A stretch of DNA of 64,000 nt from Diploscapter coronatus. Lineage: Eukaryota; Nematoda; Chromadorea; Rhabditida; Rhabditidae. The notes under the pieces were generated by a model. The model did no database searches, was not told where the DNA came from, and saw only the letters and a program-made list of their open reading frames with translations. Location: the NCBI GenBank assembly GCA_964036155.1, contig OZ038423.1:43973249-44037248 (forward strand), in the 5' to 3' direction. A program made the translations under genes and the position numbers. Positions 10,714-23,703 of the stretch are shown here, in pieces. The first letter of the stretch is position 1. Each line of letters opens with the position of its first letter.

Positions 10714-11960
10714 GTTTGATTGCTGGTCGACTTTTTACCTGAAAAATAAGACAATTTTTTAGTCTCCGAAAAAGTGCTTCTGGAAAAATTCAGTACCGAC
10801 CCATTTGTAAAGTTTACCACCAAAATTTTCATATTTTCCAAAACTATTTAGCTCCAAAATAGGCGTACTTTACAAATAAGCGAATTGGGGATTTTTCATG
10901 AAGAAAAAGAAATTAGAATATCGTCGAAAAACAAAAAGAAACCAACGAAAACGAGCGATTTTGGGCCGAAGGGTGGTTAACGAAGGTGGGCGGGACTTGG
11001 CGACAACAAATTGCAATTTGATCGCAAGGTTTTCGCGAAAGATTGTTTGTCCAGCTTTTCCTTGTATTTCTTGTTTTTCGTGGGAAAAATCAATTTTTTA
11101 TCGTTTTTTGAGGCTTTTCAAAAATAAAAATGAATAAATTCGGAGAACTTTGACCTTTGAAAGCTTGAAGAAATTTTGTATTTTTAGAAGGAAAATTGAC
11201 TTTCTTTCAGTCTTTTCGGTCACAGTATTCTGGAATCGAAATCCGGTTTCGGTTTTAGTTTTAGTTTCAGTATCGGTTTCAAAATAACAATTTGGAGAGT
11301 CAATGGGTTCCTGGATTGGCGAAACGTGGTCTTATTTTCGTGTTTAAGGAAGAGTTACCGTAATCCCTCTATAAAATATCCTTTTTTCTTCATTTTCCTT
11401 CTGAAACCCTACGAATTTCATCTTCTATTTCTTAAAACATCGGTAATTTCGATTTTTCCCTGTATTTTTTCACAAAATAACCTAAATTTTTCACTAGAAA
11501 TGTTCATTTTTCAATTTTTTTTTAAATTTTGTCCAAATTTAGCCATCGTTCTCTAGAGCTGATCAGAATATTGATTTCTTTGCGGTTACGTCGCTATTTC
11601 GGTCATTCAAGTAATGTGACGTATGGTTCGCCTTCCTTTCTTCATAAATTGGCCCCTCAGTTTCTCTGTGTCGTATGCCTGCTTACTTTGCGTTTATTCG
11701 ACGTGTCCCTTCCTCTCTGCGTTCTCTTCTTCTTTCCTATACTCTCCTTCTCTCCCCTCTCATTTTCCATTTTCTTTTCGTCAGTCATCTGATTTCCATT
11801 CTTTCGTTGCCGCCTCTAGCGAAATATCGATTTTTCTGGCTTATCATTTAATCAAAATCACGCATTACAATGATAGAGCAGAAAAGAACTTTTCGAGAGT
11901 TTTCGGCAGAATTTTCGACTTTGTATCATATTTTGTGATTTCAGAAAACTTGCACCAAAA
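10714..11960. other. Divergent promoter region, rps-21 / HERP-like
   Basis: 1.25 kb between two divergent starts. It contains a pyrimidine-rich segment (about 11690-11800) and a GGTGGGCGGGA motif near 10986. I see no coding sequence. A GTGATTTCAG acceptor ending at 11944 lies 16 nt before the HERP-like start codon. Confidence 0.5.
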
Positions 11961-14900
11961 ATGACGACGATTTCTGAAACGTCGGCAGACAACGTTCAAC
12001 TTCTGATTCGTTCTTCGTTCAATCAGTCGGGTAAAAAATTAAATTTTCAAAATCCAATAAAATTTCATTTTAGTAAAATTTTAATCAGTCAAAAATGATG
12101 CTTCACGAGAAGAAGATTTTTTAAAAGATCCTTAAAATTTGACTTGCAGAAGACTATACAGTCAGTTGCCCGAAAACTTGGACGATTTTGGATCTGAAAA
12201 AGCACATTAATTCGAACTATCCATCGCATCCGGTATTTTTCATTTTTCCTATCACTTTTTATTTTATTTTTGCAAATTTAGCCCCTCGCCAACATGCGTC
12301 TGATTTATACCGGTGCGAATATGGTCGACACGATGGTCATCAAGGACGTCTTGGCCAAAAGGTATGATGCTTGGCTTTGGATTTCTGCAAAAACTACTTT
12401 TTACTTCATCTCTTTCTAAATAAAACCTGATTATTATCTTTGCAAAAAAAATTAGCAATTTAGCAAGAAAACTGGCCATGATATTTTTATCTTACAGAAA
12501 GGATAATTATCTAACTTATGCTATGAAATTAAAATATTTTAACTTTATGAAAAATAGTTATATTTGAAACTAAAAATAAATAATTCAGACAAGTGGTCGA
12601 CGGCCCGCAGATCTTTCATCTGGTCTGTCCACTGCCCCAGTCGACTCTCCATCAGAGACGCCCCGTCGCCAGAAGTCAGCCCATGTACCAGAGTGCAACT
12701 CAGTTCTATCGGTATTTGTATTCTTAATTTTCTTAAATTGAAAAAAAAAACCAATAATTTCATTTTTCGCTGAATTATTTTACAATAAATCTAAGAATAC
12801 GTCAATTTTATAAACCTTTAGCTTTTTTTTTCTTGGAGAGTTCAAGGTATTTGTTTTACAGTACTATTTATCCTAAAAATTCGAAGTTTTCTAAAATGTA
12901 GTTTACCCTGTTTTTCCTTCTGAAAATTGAAATTTTTGATTTCAGCACTCCCGCTCAAACTTTTACTCCGCAATATTCCGTGGGTGATGCAGTCATCAAT
13001 GGGAGTCAGGCCACACCTCAGGTCCCCACTCAGCAATACTCTGACGCCTATATGGAGTATGCGAGGAGGTAAATGTTCTAATTTTCATTTTTTTCTATTT
13101 TTACTCTTATTTTAAGGGCTACTGTCTTTTATGAAAGGGGATTAATAGTCTCCATTTTGGGATATCGGATTAGTGGGGATTATTTCAAAATGAGATTTTT
13201 TAAAAAGATACCGTTTTAAATAGTAGCAAATATTTGTGTAACACATTATTTTTAAGCAGAATAATTTTAAAAATGTATATTTCAGATGGCAGATGTACCA
13301 AGCCTCGATGTACGGGTATACCTACGGAAACCCGTATATGGCCGCTATGTATTCACAAACGCACATGCAGTATCCGGGTGTCTACAGCCAAGTGATTACA
13401 AATGGAACGAGTCCAGTTGCTCAGCCGGGAACGAACCAGGTCTACGCCGCCGCCTACGACAACATCGGTCAGAACGCGCCCGCAGTTGGAGGCGATGTGA
13501 GGACGACTTTTTTTACCAAGATTATTTTTGTTAAATTTATTTCTCACTGTTTTTGTCTTCAAAGACAATTTATCATGAAGATGTGAGATAGCATTATTTT
13601 TTTCTATACATAGTGCCTTTTCAAAATTGAATTAATGCTGAAACGCGTGCAGTTTTATATAAAATTGGAGAGTTTCTAACTTATTTATACTTCAGAGAGA
13701 AAAAAGCAATAGAATTTTACTTTTTAAGGCAGCGCTGCCCCAGAATCCCGCCGCCCCCGCAATTGTGAATGACGAGGCTGTTGCCCCAGCCGGAGGGAGG
13801 CAAATGGACGCTTTGGAGAGGTTCTACCGATTCTTCAAACTCATCATTTTCGCTATGGTATGCATTTTTTTAAAATTCAAATTCGAATTTCATTTTTTGT
13901 TATTTTAAACTGTCCTCCTTTTTACTCTTTTTTGCAAAATTAGATCTCTTTAAAATATAATCCCTAGAAATCGTTTCTCCAAAATATTACTAGAAAATTT
14001 CCTATTGAATTGTATTAATTATGAAAGAATATTTAATTTAAAAGTAAAAATATATATTAACTTATTTCTAGGTGCTGTTTATGTACGACATTTCATTCGA
14101 GAGAATGGCGCTAGTGTTCTGTCTCTGTCTGTTCCTCATCCTAATAAGGAACAGGAGAAACGCGCAAAGGGCCAGGGAACAGGCGGTAGAGATTGAGAGG
14201 ATGGCAGGTATGATTATTTTGAATCTATTTTTATTTTTGAAAGAATCTAGCTTTTACAATACACGGTCTTATGAACCCTATCCCTTAATAGCATTCTGCG
14301 ATTATGCTCAAAGAAAGGAAATGCGAGAAAACTAACGAAATTAGAGATTGCCTCGTTCAATCGTCAAAATCTGCGCAATTGCACGGAGATGCACAATGGT
14401 GCAGCAAGGTTTTAGATGGGCGGGGCTAAACACTAACCATAAAGAGCATAAGGGCGTGAATAGCTATTATTTTTCCCTCAAATTTATACCTGGTATCTTG
14501 AAACGTTCAATTTTACCTTTCAAATATAACACTTAATCTGATAATTTTGTTTTAAAAACTGACGACGATAATATTGAACGTTCTATCTTCTCTTTCCTGA
14601 ACTTGTAGAATTATCCAGGAATATAAAACAACGAAGAATCTAATTTTTATATGATATGAAAAAAGATTTTTTTTCAGAGAGAATCCGCGAAAGGAATGAG
14701 AGACTAGATCGGATTGAAAGAGAAGTCAACGATGAGGAAATGGAAGAACTTGTCAACAACAACAACCACGGCGAGCCGGTCAATCAGGGAAATGCAAATG
14801 AGGTTCGGATTTTTCTATAATTTAAACAAAATGTTTTATTTTACTAAATTGAGGATGATTTTAAAGGAATTCTTTATTCATAATATCTTTTCTGAAACTT

Positions 14901-15204
14901 ATTTTTTACATTTTTCTATAATTTTCAAAGAAAGCAGAATGGATATTCTCCTGAAGATTTAAAAAAAAAACTATAATGACTTTGAAATATATGTATGGGA
15001 TTTTTAAATTAAAAAAGAATTAAAGTAGAAATTGATTTTCAGCAAAACGGCGCTGAGGCGGACCGAGACAATGCAACAACCCCTCCCCCGGCTGCTGCGG
15101 TAGCTTTGGAGGGCCAGGGCGTGCTCGGATTCGCCTATTCGTTCATCACGTCCTTCTTCCTTTCGCTGGTCCCTGAAAATGCCGTGCCGATGGATATGAA
15201 CTAG
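11961..15204 (+). CDS. HERPUD-like ER membrane ubiquitin-like protein
   Basis: Homolog of HERPUD1/2 (HERP), an ER membrane protein of the ER-associated degradation machinery. Ten exons with closing phases (11961-12030, 12150-12232, 12282-12361, 12589-12711, 12946-13068, 13286-13496, 13729-13857, 14072-14207, 14678-14802, 15043-15204) give 413 residues; human HERPUD1 has 391 and HERPUD2 406. Residues about 10-85 form the ubiquitin-like domain (VSCPKTWTILDLKKHI, then MRLIYTGANM). A Tyr/Gln-rich linker follows (YARRWQMYQASMYGYTYG, typical of the family). Next is a paired hydrophobic segment, RFFKLIIFAMVLFMYDI and MALVFCLCLFLILI (about 258-298), then a charged coiled region and a final hydrophobic patch near the C-terminus. 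In animals HERP is induced by the unfolded protein response; I did not identify a response element. Confidence 0.93.
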
Positions 15205-16653
15205 AAAATGCCTTGGTAGGAATTTGAATCGGAAATTTTCGGGATTTATTTTATTTTTTTATGGATTTTAAACTTACTCTAGATTTTCGCTTTTGATATA
15301 ACATTATTCTTCTCCTGGAAAGCTAGAAATTTCTGAACTCATTCATGATCAGATAGTATAATACTTTGAGAACTTTTTAAATGTATACTTGTAGAAAGGA
15401 TTTTTGATTCGAAAAACTTGGGAAAAATCTGATTTTTAGGGAAAAGTAGACTTCAAAAATATTTAAAGGTCTGTTTTTCACAAGTTTTATCGGTTAGAAC
15501 GCATAGTTTAGAAGTGAGACATTTTTGTAAAAACATCGTTTTTTCAATCCAACTGACTGTGATCGTAAATATTTTCGCGTAAATAATGATCTTTTTGTAG
15601 AGAATAATTTTATATTCGGGTTACACCTTTCTTATCTGATCCGGCTCATTTATGGTCAACCTTTATCTAATCATGAAACACTTCCTCTTTGGTATAAAAT
15701 TAGAATACTACTAGAAGAACCTACTTGATTTCCTATTTATTTTCAGTATCTCTAGAATAGTCGAGATTTGATTTATTCTACTCCAAGCCGTATTTCTATT
15801 TTCTATTTTTTTTTCCAACAAGCCACATTTTGATATGAGATAGAAAATTAGTATATACGGTATGATATCATCGCAATTATTCTGTGCATATTTGATCGAA
15901 ATTGATTTTCGCCTTTTAAATTATTTCATTGATCTACCGAGTTTGGCACCAAACCAACGTTTTTCGATGACTTTTGAAGACAGGATCGCTTTATCTGTAT
16001 GAAATTTCGAAAGAATGAGAATAAATTTTAAGAGAAATCAAATGGTTTGTAATTCTCGTATAAATTTCGGTCGTATGCCTGTAATTTCTACTTTTTCAAA
16101 GATTTATTCAATTTGATCAAATTTCACAATAAGCTCCTAAAATAGTAAAATTAAAGCTAGAAATATCTCAAACCTTGATAAATTTAGTTACAAATTAGCA
16201 TAAATAAAATGCCTTAGAGCAAAAATACTTGGGAAAAATTGAGTGTAAATGAAAAGAAGAGAAGTTTTGTATAGGAGCAAGGGAAATAAGCAATTTTTGC
16301 GATAAAATCGCCCTAATTACCCGTAGACAAATTTGGAGAACTTTCGAGATAATTAAACTTTATGGCTCTAAAAATCTTATTTGGCACAAAATTAGACATA
16401 AAATTCATCGAAATTTTCGGATTATTTACATGTTTGACAAAACTAGAAATCTAACTAAATGGAACCATTTTGTAAAATAGATTACCTAATATATGATTTG
16501 ACAATATAAAATTGACAATTTGGATAATTCGTTACTTCGTTACCTATAGGTTAAGGTATAGTTCAAAGTAGGATGAAATCGTTTGCCATGTTATTTCGAA
16601 GGTAATAAAGTAACGAATTATCCAGGTTACCATATAAAATTATAATTTTAGCC
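15205..16653. other. Convergent intergenic region with MITE-like repeat
   Basis: Lies between the 3' ends of the HERP-like gene (+) and dyb-1 (-). It is AT-rich without a coding frame of note. Its only clear structure is the 25-bp inverted repeat at 16521-16624, just beyond the dyb-1 stop codon on the 3' side. Confidence 0.6.
16521..16624. repeat. Inverted-repeat element (MITE-like)
   Basis: The left arm TGGATAATTCGTTACTTCGT (16521-16545) and the right arm ending AAGTAACGAATTATCCA (16600-16624) pair over 25 positions with two mismatches, around a 54-nt loop. It is not coding and does not belong to the AGAAAAAGACACCGG family. Confidence 0.85.
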
Positions 16654-19600
16654 TTATAAATGAATCCCATTAGTGATCAAAGCGTTAGCATCGTTGGATT
16701 TATCTGGTTGGTTGGCCTGATCTAGCTCCCGCACCAAAACGCTCATATTACTGGTGATGTCATCGACCGCATTGAGTAGGTCACCCTAAAATAATGAAAT
16801 TAGAACATTTTAGAAAATTTCAAATTACGATAACTCGGAAGTGCAATGAGATAAAGCTAGGAGAAATAGCAAATTTTTACAAAAAATACACCATTTATCT
16901 TAACCTACGTAATTCTCATTTTTTTTTCTAAATTGTCTAAAATTACCTGCAAACTAGTAGCAGGTAGACTTCCGGCTCTAAATGCAGTAGATACGGTATT
17001 TCCCATAGTCGACAATCCCGCATCAGGCATGCGTGGTAGAGAAGCGGAGGCTTGAGCAGCTGAGATTGGTTGGGTCTGAAAAATTTATTCGACAGAAATA
17101 TGTTTAAAAGTTTTTACGAATCACGTCATATTTGATTATTGATCATAAGCGGCAATTCGAGATAAAACAAATGCTCTTTGCTAATGCTTTATAAAAGATA
17201 TTATAGTTCACAAATTTGAAAGGAAATATAAGAATTGGAATTTTTTCCGAAAAATAGCCCAACTCACATTCAACTGAGCCATTAGTTGCTCTAGCTGCAT
17301 CATCAATTCCTTCCTTCGTTGCTGCATAACGAACATCTTCTCTTCCAACACTGATTTCCGATCTCGCAAACCCACCAAGTGACCATCCAGGTGACCGTCT
17401 TCCGTGGCGTACTGGAATTAGAATAATTACCGTATCTGGCAATTTCTAGAAAGTATGACATCATGATACGTCACGTAAAATAGCATGAGAAAGATAGCAT
17501 CCTACCCATCACTATTCTATTTTTGCCAATGCTACTTGTTTTGATGTCTTGTCGTTTTCAAATAGCCAATTTTAATTCTTTAAAATTTACCTGAGTTTCC
17601 AGTCTGGTCATTTCCCTGATCATTTGATTATTCTCCTCCTCTAATTGAGCGATCAGAGCTCTTTCGTCGAGTGGTGGACCCATGGATTGAGCTCGGTTAG
17701 GACCGGATGGAGGCCCGAGAGGGTACTAGAATTAAAACTCGATTAAGGGTGTTTGAAAAGCCTTCAAAAATAATTTAAGCATCATGTGAAAGCTGGACTT
17801 CAATAGTAATAGAAGAAAAGCAGTCAATTGGAGATATTCTCATTTTTCGAAAAAAAAAAATGAATTAAAGTTGAATAATTGTCCTTACATCAGCCCGCCC
17901 ACTCAATTTGGCTGCATATCTGGCGATTAACTTGTGTTCATCATCCAGCGGACCTCCATTAGAAACAGCACCAGGTAGGAGAACAGGCGAAGCTGCCCAA
18001 TCCGTTGCGGAATCAGTGTGATATCTCCTGAAAGTCACCAATGATATTTCCAGCTGGAATATGTAGGTATTTCATCGAATGATCAATGTGAACATTTGTG
18101 CACGTTATCAAATAGTAGAGAAAAAGGTACATATTAGGCAGGATTGGGAGATACATAGAAGAGATCTCGATAATGCAATATTTTTTCACCTTAAAGTTGT
18201 CGGTGTGGCAGGCACGATATTTTGGAGTTCCAGAGGTCTTTGTGGTTGCTCGCTGAACAGCGAATGCGATTTGGAATTCGACGATGGGATGCATTGGAGA
18301 CTCTTCTGAATCGAGTGCGCGAGTTGTTTGGTGGGGGATTTCTGAAATATATTACATCTTGTAAAATTCGCTTCCCGAGCTTTGATCTTCAAAATACCGT
18401 CATATTTCACATGTGTGAAGTATGGTTGTGTAACGATACCAATGGAATTCAAATTTTTTATGAGAATAGCAGCTTTCCTTACATAGCTCGAGTACTCCTT
18501 CATCTCATGCTCGTTCGAATGATTCTGACTCGTCCTGCCTCGCCAGAAGCAGTTCTGACACAGCTGGTAATTAGCACATCTCTGGCACTTGTAGCGGAAT
18601 CCAGTGAAGGAACGGACTTGGCACGCATCGCAAGTAATCGGGTGATAGACATTTTCAACGGTAGACATTCTGTTCAGCAAAGGTAACCACATGATGCAGG
18701 GGGGACATGGGTCGGACATGAAGACGTCGAGGAACTGGTTTAGTGTCACCGTTTGGCCCTGAATCAAATAGTTCTTGCTAGGGATAGTCGAGAATGAAAT
18801 TTCATTAGGAGAAAAGTAGCACTTATTCTATAGAAGATACTACCATGATAATTCTATTACCATGAATTCTCTTATTTCAAGGTAGTTCTCTTAATTTCTT
18901 TCAATTATTCAGCCTGATTATCTGAGAAAATGAATCATCTAATTTCCTTCGTAAAGCCCTAAATGAATGACTAAACCGTTCTCTATAAACCCCGATATTA
19001 TTGACAATATTGGGGTGGCCTGATTAACCATCACCTTACTCTATCCAGCAGATATTTGCGCATAAAAACTTCAACCCAAAATAATTTAGAAAAGTTAGAA
19101 ATCCATTTTTGGTTTCTTTCTTTTCCAAACATACGATATGTTGGTAGGAGTAAGGACTGTTAGACACGGCTCTTTGGAAGAATATGATTACCTTCTGGAA
19201 GCATTGAAGTACAGCCGCTTCCGTAAATCCGAACGTAGGAGCCTCGAATACTGCGGTTGTTAAAGCGAGAATCTGAAGATCAACTTTACCATTTTCTGGT
19301 AAAACTCTCCTACCTGCTGAAGAAAATCGGTAAACTTCGTGTGGTCCATGATTCCGTTTGTATCGGAGATTTGAGAGAACATATATCGCAATTTATCCAC
19401 CAACTTTCCAGCACAAAGCGTGGCAAGGGCGATTTTGATCGAAAACACGGCTAGTCGACCGGTTTGATGTTTGTCATAGGCTCCGAGAAGAAAACTCAGC
19501 AGTAGGGATATTGACCGATCTGAAATTAAACTAAACTTATATTACAGAAAAGTGAAATTTATTTCATACCAGTGTCAATATGCTGGGATGCAACCAACCG

Positions 19601-21190
19601 TTTGTTCAGATTATGAAATATCGTTGTCAACAATAACTCGATTCGCGATGTTTTTATCTGAAAACACTTAATTATTTTCAAAACGGCAAAATTCGGCACT
19701 ATTTTGTGCAGTCCAGTTGGCTTGCAAGTGCTTGAAAAGTTTGGTATTGGAAAATGCCAAAACTGAACAAAGCATCAGTAAAGGGACACTTTTGGGTAAT
19801 TTAATGCACAGTAGGATGCTGCATACGGTATGGTTTAAAGGAGGACTAGATGGATGGAAAGAATGTCAAACTACAGCCAAAATTATTTGAAGGTTGAGGA
19901 AGTAGCTCGAAATTTGTGCTTCAAAATTCGCATAAAATGTCTAATTGCACAAAATTTAATTGATTTTGAGTGCGGACAGAATGATTCCCTAAAACTGCTT
20001 TAGCTGTCACAGTATTTTTTTTTATTTTCGAGCTCCCCCTTCACCAAGTAAAGCCAAGCCAAATATTCTCCGGATTAGGCTGATTGTAATTGGGTTTGTT
20101 AGGCAGAAAACTTGAATCAAAAAGGAAATATCCTCGACATGAACATGAAAATTCATGAGTACCTCCTTTTCAAAAATTGAATGGAATAACTTTCTAAGAT
20201 TTTGGAGAGAAGTCCTCTTTTTGGTAAGAAAGTACTCGTTGAAAACATGAAAACGCGTGGGCGAAAAGGAATCGGAACGGGTGGAAAGAGCTATGCAACA
20301 TTTCAGACAAAAACGCACATTTGAAGGAGGCAGTCTAGAGTAGAGTGGTGTCTGGAATACGTAAGAATACAACATAAGAATAAATTTTTAGACAAAATTA
20401 TTTCCTTATTAGGGAGTTTTTATTGTTCGTCAATTTACACATGGAATTTAACGAAGGAATCTAAACGATGACAAGGACCTTAAAAATTAACAAAAAATTA
20501 GCTTCTATAAATTAGATTATTTAACTGCAAGTTAAAATCCTACATTTAGGTTAAGCAAATAAGGGTTTTCAGAAAAGAAAACAAAATTAGCATACCGAAG
20601 TGTGGATGGGTAAAGCATTGAGACCGTTTTCCCGGAAAGACTCGATCATATTCCAAATATCAACTAGGTGCACTTAAATTTCGAGGTTTTTTGCAGGTTT
20701 GAACCTTTTCAAACCGTTAGTTTTCTTCTGGATGAATCGCAATTTGCATGCTGCTCGGTATGTGGCGAATCGGATCGAGTCGAAATCTTGCACTCCTTAA
20801 AATTCATGTCAATTAAAAATGAAAACTGTTCTAGGAAAAATAGATTGGTTTTAGATGATAAGTCTAGACAAACGAAGGTAGATATAATTATTTGGTCGAA
20901 AAGTGACGATAATCCTAGAAAATTCAGAAAGATTTTTATTTTTTTTTATAGAAAAGACAATAATTTTATAGGCGAAGAGAAAAAGGACCTTAAGTATATC
21001 GCTTCAAGAGAAATTGAATGGAGTCGCAAAAATCCTGAAACCTACTCATTTCATCGATGAGTTGTTGCATTTCGGCTACCAGATCGGGTGCGCCCCCTAT
21101 GCCTGCAGTGCCGAGTCCCACCCCTGCCGTGGGACCGAGATCCACCACTCCGGTGCTCCCAACTGGTAACCCGTCACCATTCGCCCACAT
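16654..21190 (-). CDS. dyb-1: Dystrobrevin
   Basis: Dystrophin-associated scaffold protein of muscle and neurons. Thirteen exons close in phase (21190-21046, 20786-20715, 20672-20596, 19657-19570, 19519-19314, 19272-19192, 18758-18483, 18341-18190, 18027-17889, 17725-17591, 17411-17268, 17075-16947, 16785-16654) to 591 residues, about the 590 I recall for C. elegans DYB-1. An EF-hand-like region (RFATYRAACKLRFIQKKTN, VDIWNMIESFRENGLN) occupies residues about 50-225. A ZZ zinc finger at about 262-310 has CDAC, CQRC and CQNC pairs and a final HSNEH. A coiled coil (about 429-505, LIAQLEEENNQMIREM) matches the dystrophin-binding segment. A TTTTCAG acceptor abuts the start codon, consistent with trans-splicing. 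The first donor (ATGA/GTAGG) is inferred from frame and family sequence. The plus-strand frame at 18222-18686 is a shadow. Confidence 0.95.
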
Positions 21191-23703
21191 CTGAAAATTC
21201 ATGATTTTTGAAAATAAAAAAAAAAAAAGCGTTAGATATTTTGGTAATAGTCAAATATTCGATTTTTTGTTGTTGAAAATTCAGCTATTTGTTCCTCTTT
21301 AACGATGGTATTTCATAAGGAAAATGGTAAACCTTCCAGACGTTACATCGGTAACACAAAGCTAGATGAAAGTTAAAAAAAAAATCAGACGATAAATATG
21401 AACAGGATGGGGCTGTATTTCACAAAATTTATGAATGGCAATATTATCGAAAACTGGTAATCAATTTTTCTGATAATAAATGAAAGGTGGAACGAGAAAT
21501 CTCGAAAATGAATCTTGACAATAAAAGGAAAAGCCCTTTATCCCCTTTACTTCCTTGAATCCATAATATTTCTTCATTATTTTCTCTCTTCAAATTCACT
21601 GCTATTTTCAGCTTTCCAATTTTGACCCTTGAATTTGAAGTGCGCGTATGCAAAAGTGGGAGAGCGGCTAAATTGGAACGGGTTGAGAGAGTGGGTGATA
21701 AAAAGGGAAAAGAGACAAAAATGGGAAGTAATAAGGAGATATTAGAGAGCTAGAGAAAAATAAAAAGGAGAAATGGAGAAGAAAATTGAAGAGTCAGAGA
21801 AATAGAGGATATGATACCATAAAAGGAGATATTAGCGCTTGAAACGTCTGCAAATAGAGAAAGAATCCGAAATGAAATGAGAAGGAATTTTTAATTTTCG
21901 ATTTTTCCCCAAGTCATTTTCACCAAAATTTTGCGATTGCATTATGAACTCGTCTGAAACATAACCTATCTTGAAATATTAACATTTGGAAAATTAAGAT
22001 TTTAAAAATCCTAAAGGAAATTTCAAACACGATTTAAAAATCTGTCACTCAAATGTGTCAGCTTTGCCGGTTGATTTCACGCCACTGATAAGAGTAAAAT
22101 GCACAGAAAAGAAAGAAAGAATGAAAATGGACCCTTTCCAACTTTTTATGCTATAAAAATATTCAGATCTAATGAGCTCATGATCATGGTTTCTTCAAAG
22201 ATTAGGAAATAAACGGAAGTTTTGAATATAAACATAAAAAATTAGTGGTCAAAATTAGTCGGTGAGAAAACTTTACACGAAATTTTCGAAAATCGGATTT
22301 TCAAAGACGACAAACATAAATTCGCGTAACCGAATCTTTTGCTGTGAGGAAAATATGAAAACGGATCTCCGCGAAAGCGAAGATTTGATGCAATTTAAAG
22401 AGTAAAAAGAATATGAGAAGGAAAAAGGATGAAATTTTTAGATGCAGAATGTAAAAATGATTTTGTTAGAGTTTTATTTTTTTTAGAAATTCACGGTGAA
22501 GATCAGCTTTAAAAGAACGCAACATTAGCCGAATTTTAGATATTTTGGACATAATCTTACTAATTTTTGGAAATTTTAGCAAAAGACAACGAAAATCTCT
22601 AACTTGAGAAAAATAGACACTATTTTTCCAATGATATGGTATAGGCTATAAAAACGGGCTGGAATATATTCGATTCCAGATTTTACAAACGCGAATTCTG
22701 CGGACACTACTATTGGCAGCCGCAGGGCTGGCTGAAACTTTTGAAAATAGCATTTGGAATTGAGAGACCGAAAAGAAAATGGGGTTTAAGGCGACAGATC
22801 ATTGAAGGCTGAGAGAGGATAGAGAAAAGCCTCGGTTAGAGAGAAGCTAGAATGACACCGGGACTCTGCCCGGGTACGAAAGCAGAAGATCGATAGGGTC
22901 TCGTAGCCACATTTTCCCCTTTCGCCTCCAAAAATCTTGTGCTATTTCGTCTTTCTCTAACCTATGCTATTTCTCTGGAGTTTATATGTCTAACTCATAA
23001 ATCCAGTGCTATTTCTAGTTTTTATTTTCATTCTGAGCTCTATAAAAATTCACTGCTACTTTCTTTCCTTTATATCTTTTCTTCTATGATGTTTCCTCTA
23101 AGCTTATCCTTCTTTTCTTCTCTCTAATTATCTCGTACTATTTCTCCGTGGACTACATCTAAAAGCCAAATGAGCGAATCGGAGATAAATTTTCGCCAAC
23201 ATCTGGCAAAAATGTTACTTCTTTTAGAATTACTTCAATTTGTCTAACTTTTCTTCTAATTTAAAATTTTTCGATTTATTCAAAAAAACTAATTTTAAGA
23301 TCATAAAACCGGACATTTTAGGGTTAACAAATTTAGAGAAAATAAATATGAAGAACTAAACTGATAAATAAGATAAAGCATAGAAAAAAGACTTGTATCT
23401 AGGAAAAATGTTCTTAAAAATGGCACGACAAAAATACTGAATTTAAGGGGTATAATAAATTTTTAGGGGAAATTGTTTGAGACTTGTAAAAATTAGATCT
23501 GAAATAAGCTGGTATCCTGATATTCGGAAATATCATGGGCTCAGAACTTGTAGATAAAGTTTGTAAAAATGACAGAAAGAGAGGAATTTCTCTACCTTTT
23601 CCTAGTTCTACAAACTATTTCGTCAAGCTAAATGATGAAGAATAGGATTTGAAAGCCGACCGGCATAATTTAGGTTTAATTTTTACAAGTGTCATTTGGG
23701 AAA
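21191..23703. other. Intergenic upstream of dyb-1
   Basis: 2.5 kb without a supported gene; probably holds dyb-1 regulatory DNA. It contains a GA-rich stretch on the plus strand (about 21640-21830), a GC-rich palindromic motif CCGGGACTCTGCCCGG near 22860, and repeated GCTATTTC words between 22935 and 23150. Confidence 0.5.

Noticed and set aside
18222..18686. 154-residue plus-strand open frame
   Set aside because: It is antisense to the dystrobrevin ZZ-domain exons, whose protein sequence is unmistakable.
22855..22890. Possible RNA gene around CCGGGACTCTGCCCGG
   Set aside because: A short palindrome only; no cloverleaf arms, internal promoter boxes or flanking structure of a tRNA or snRNA.
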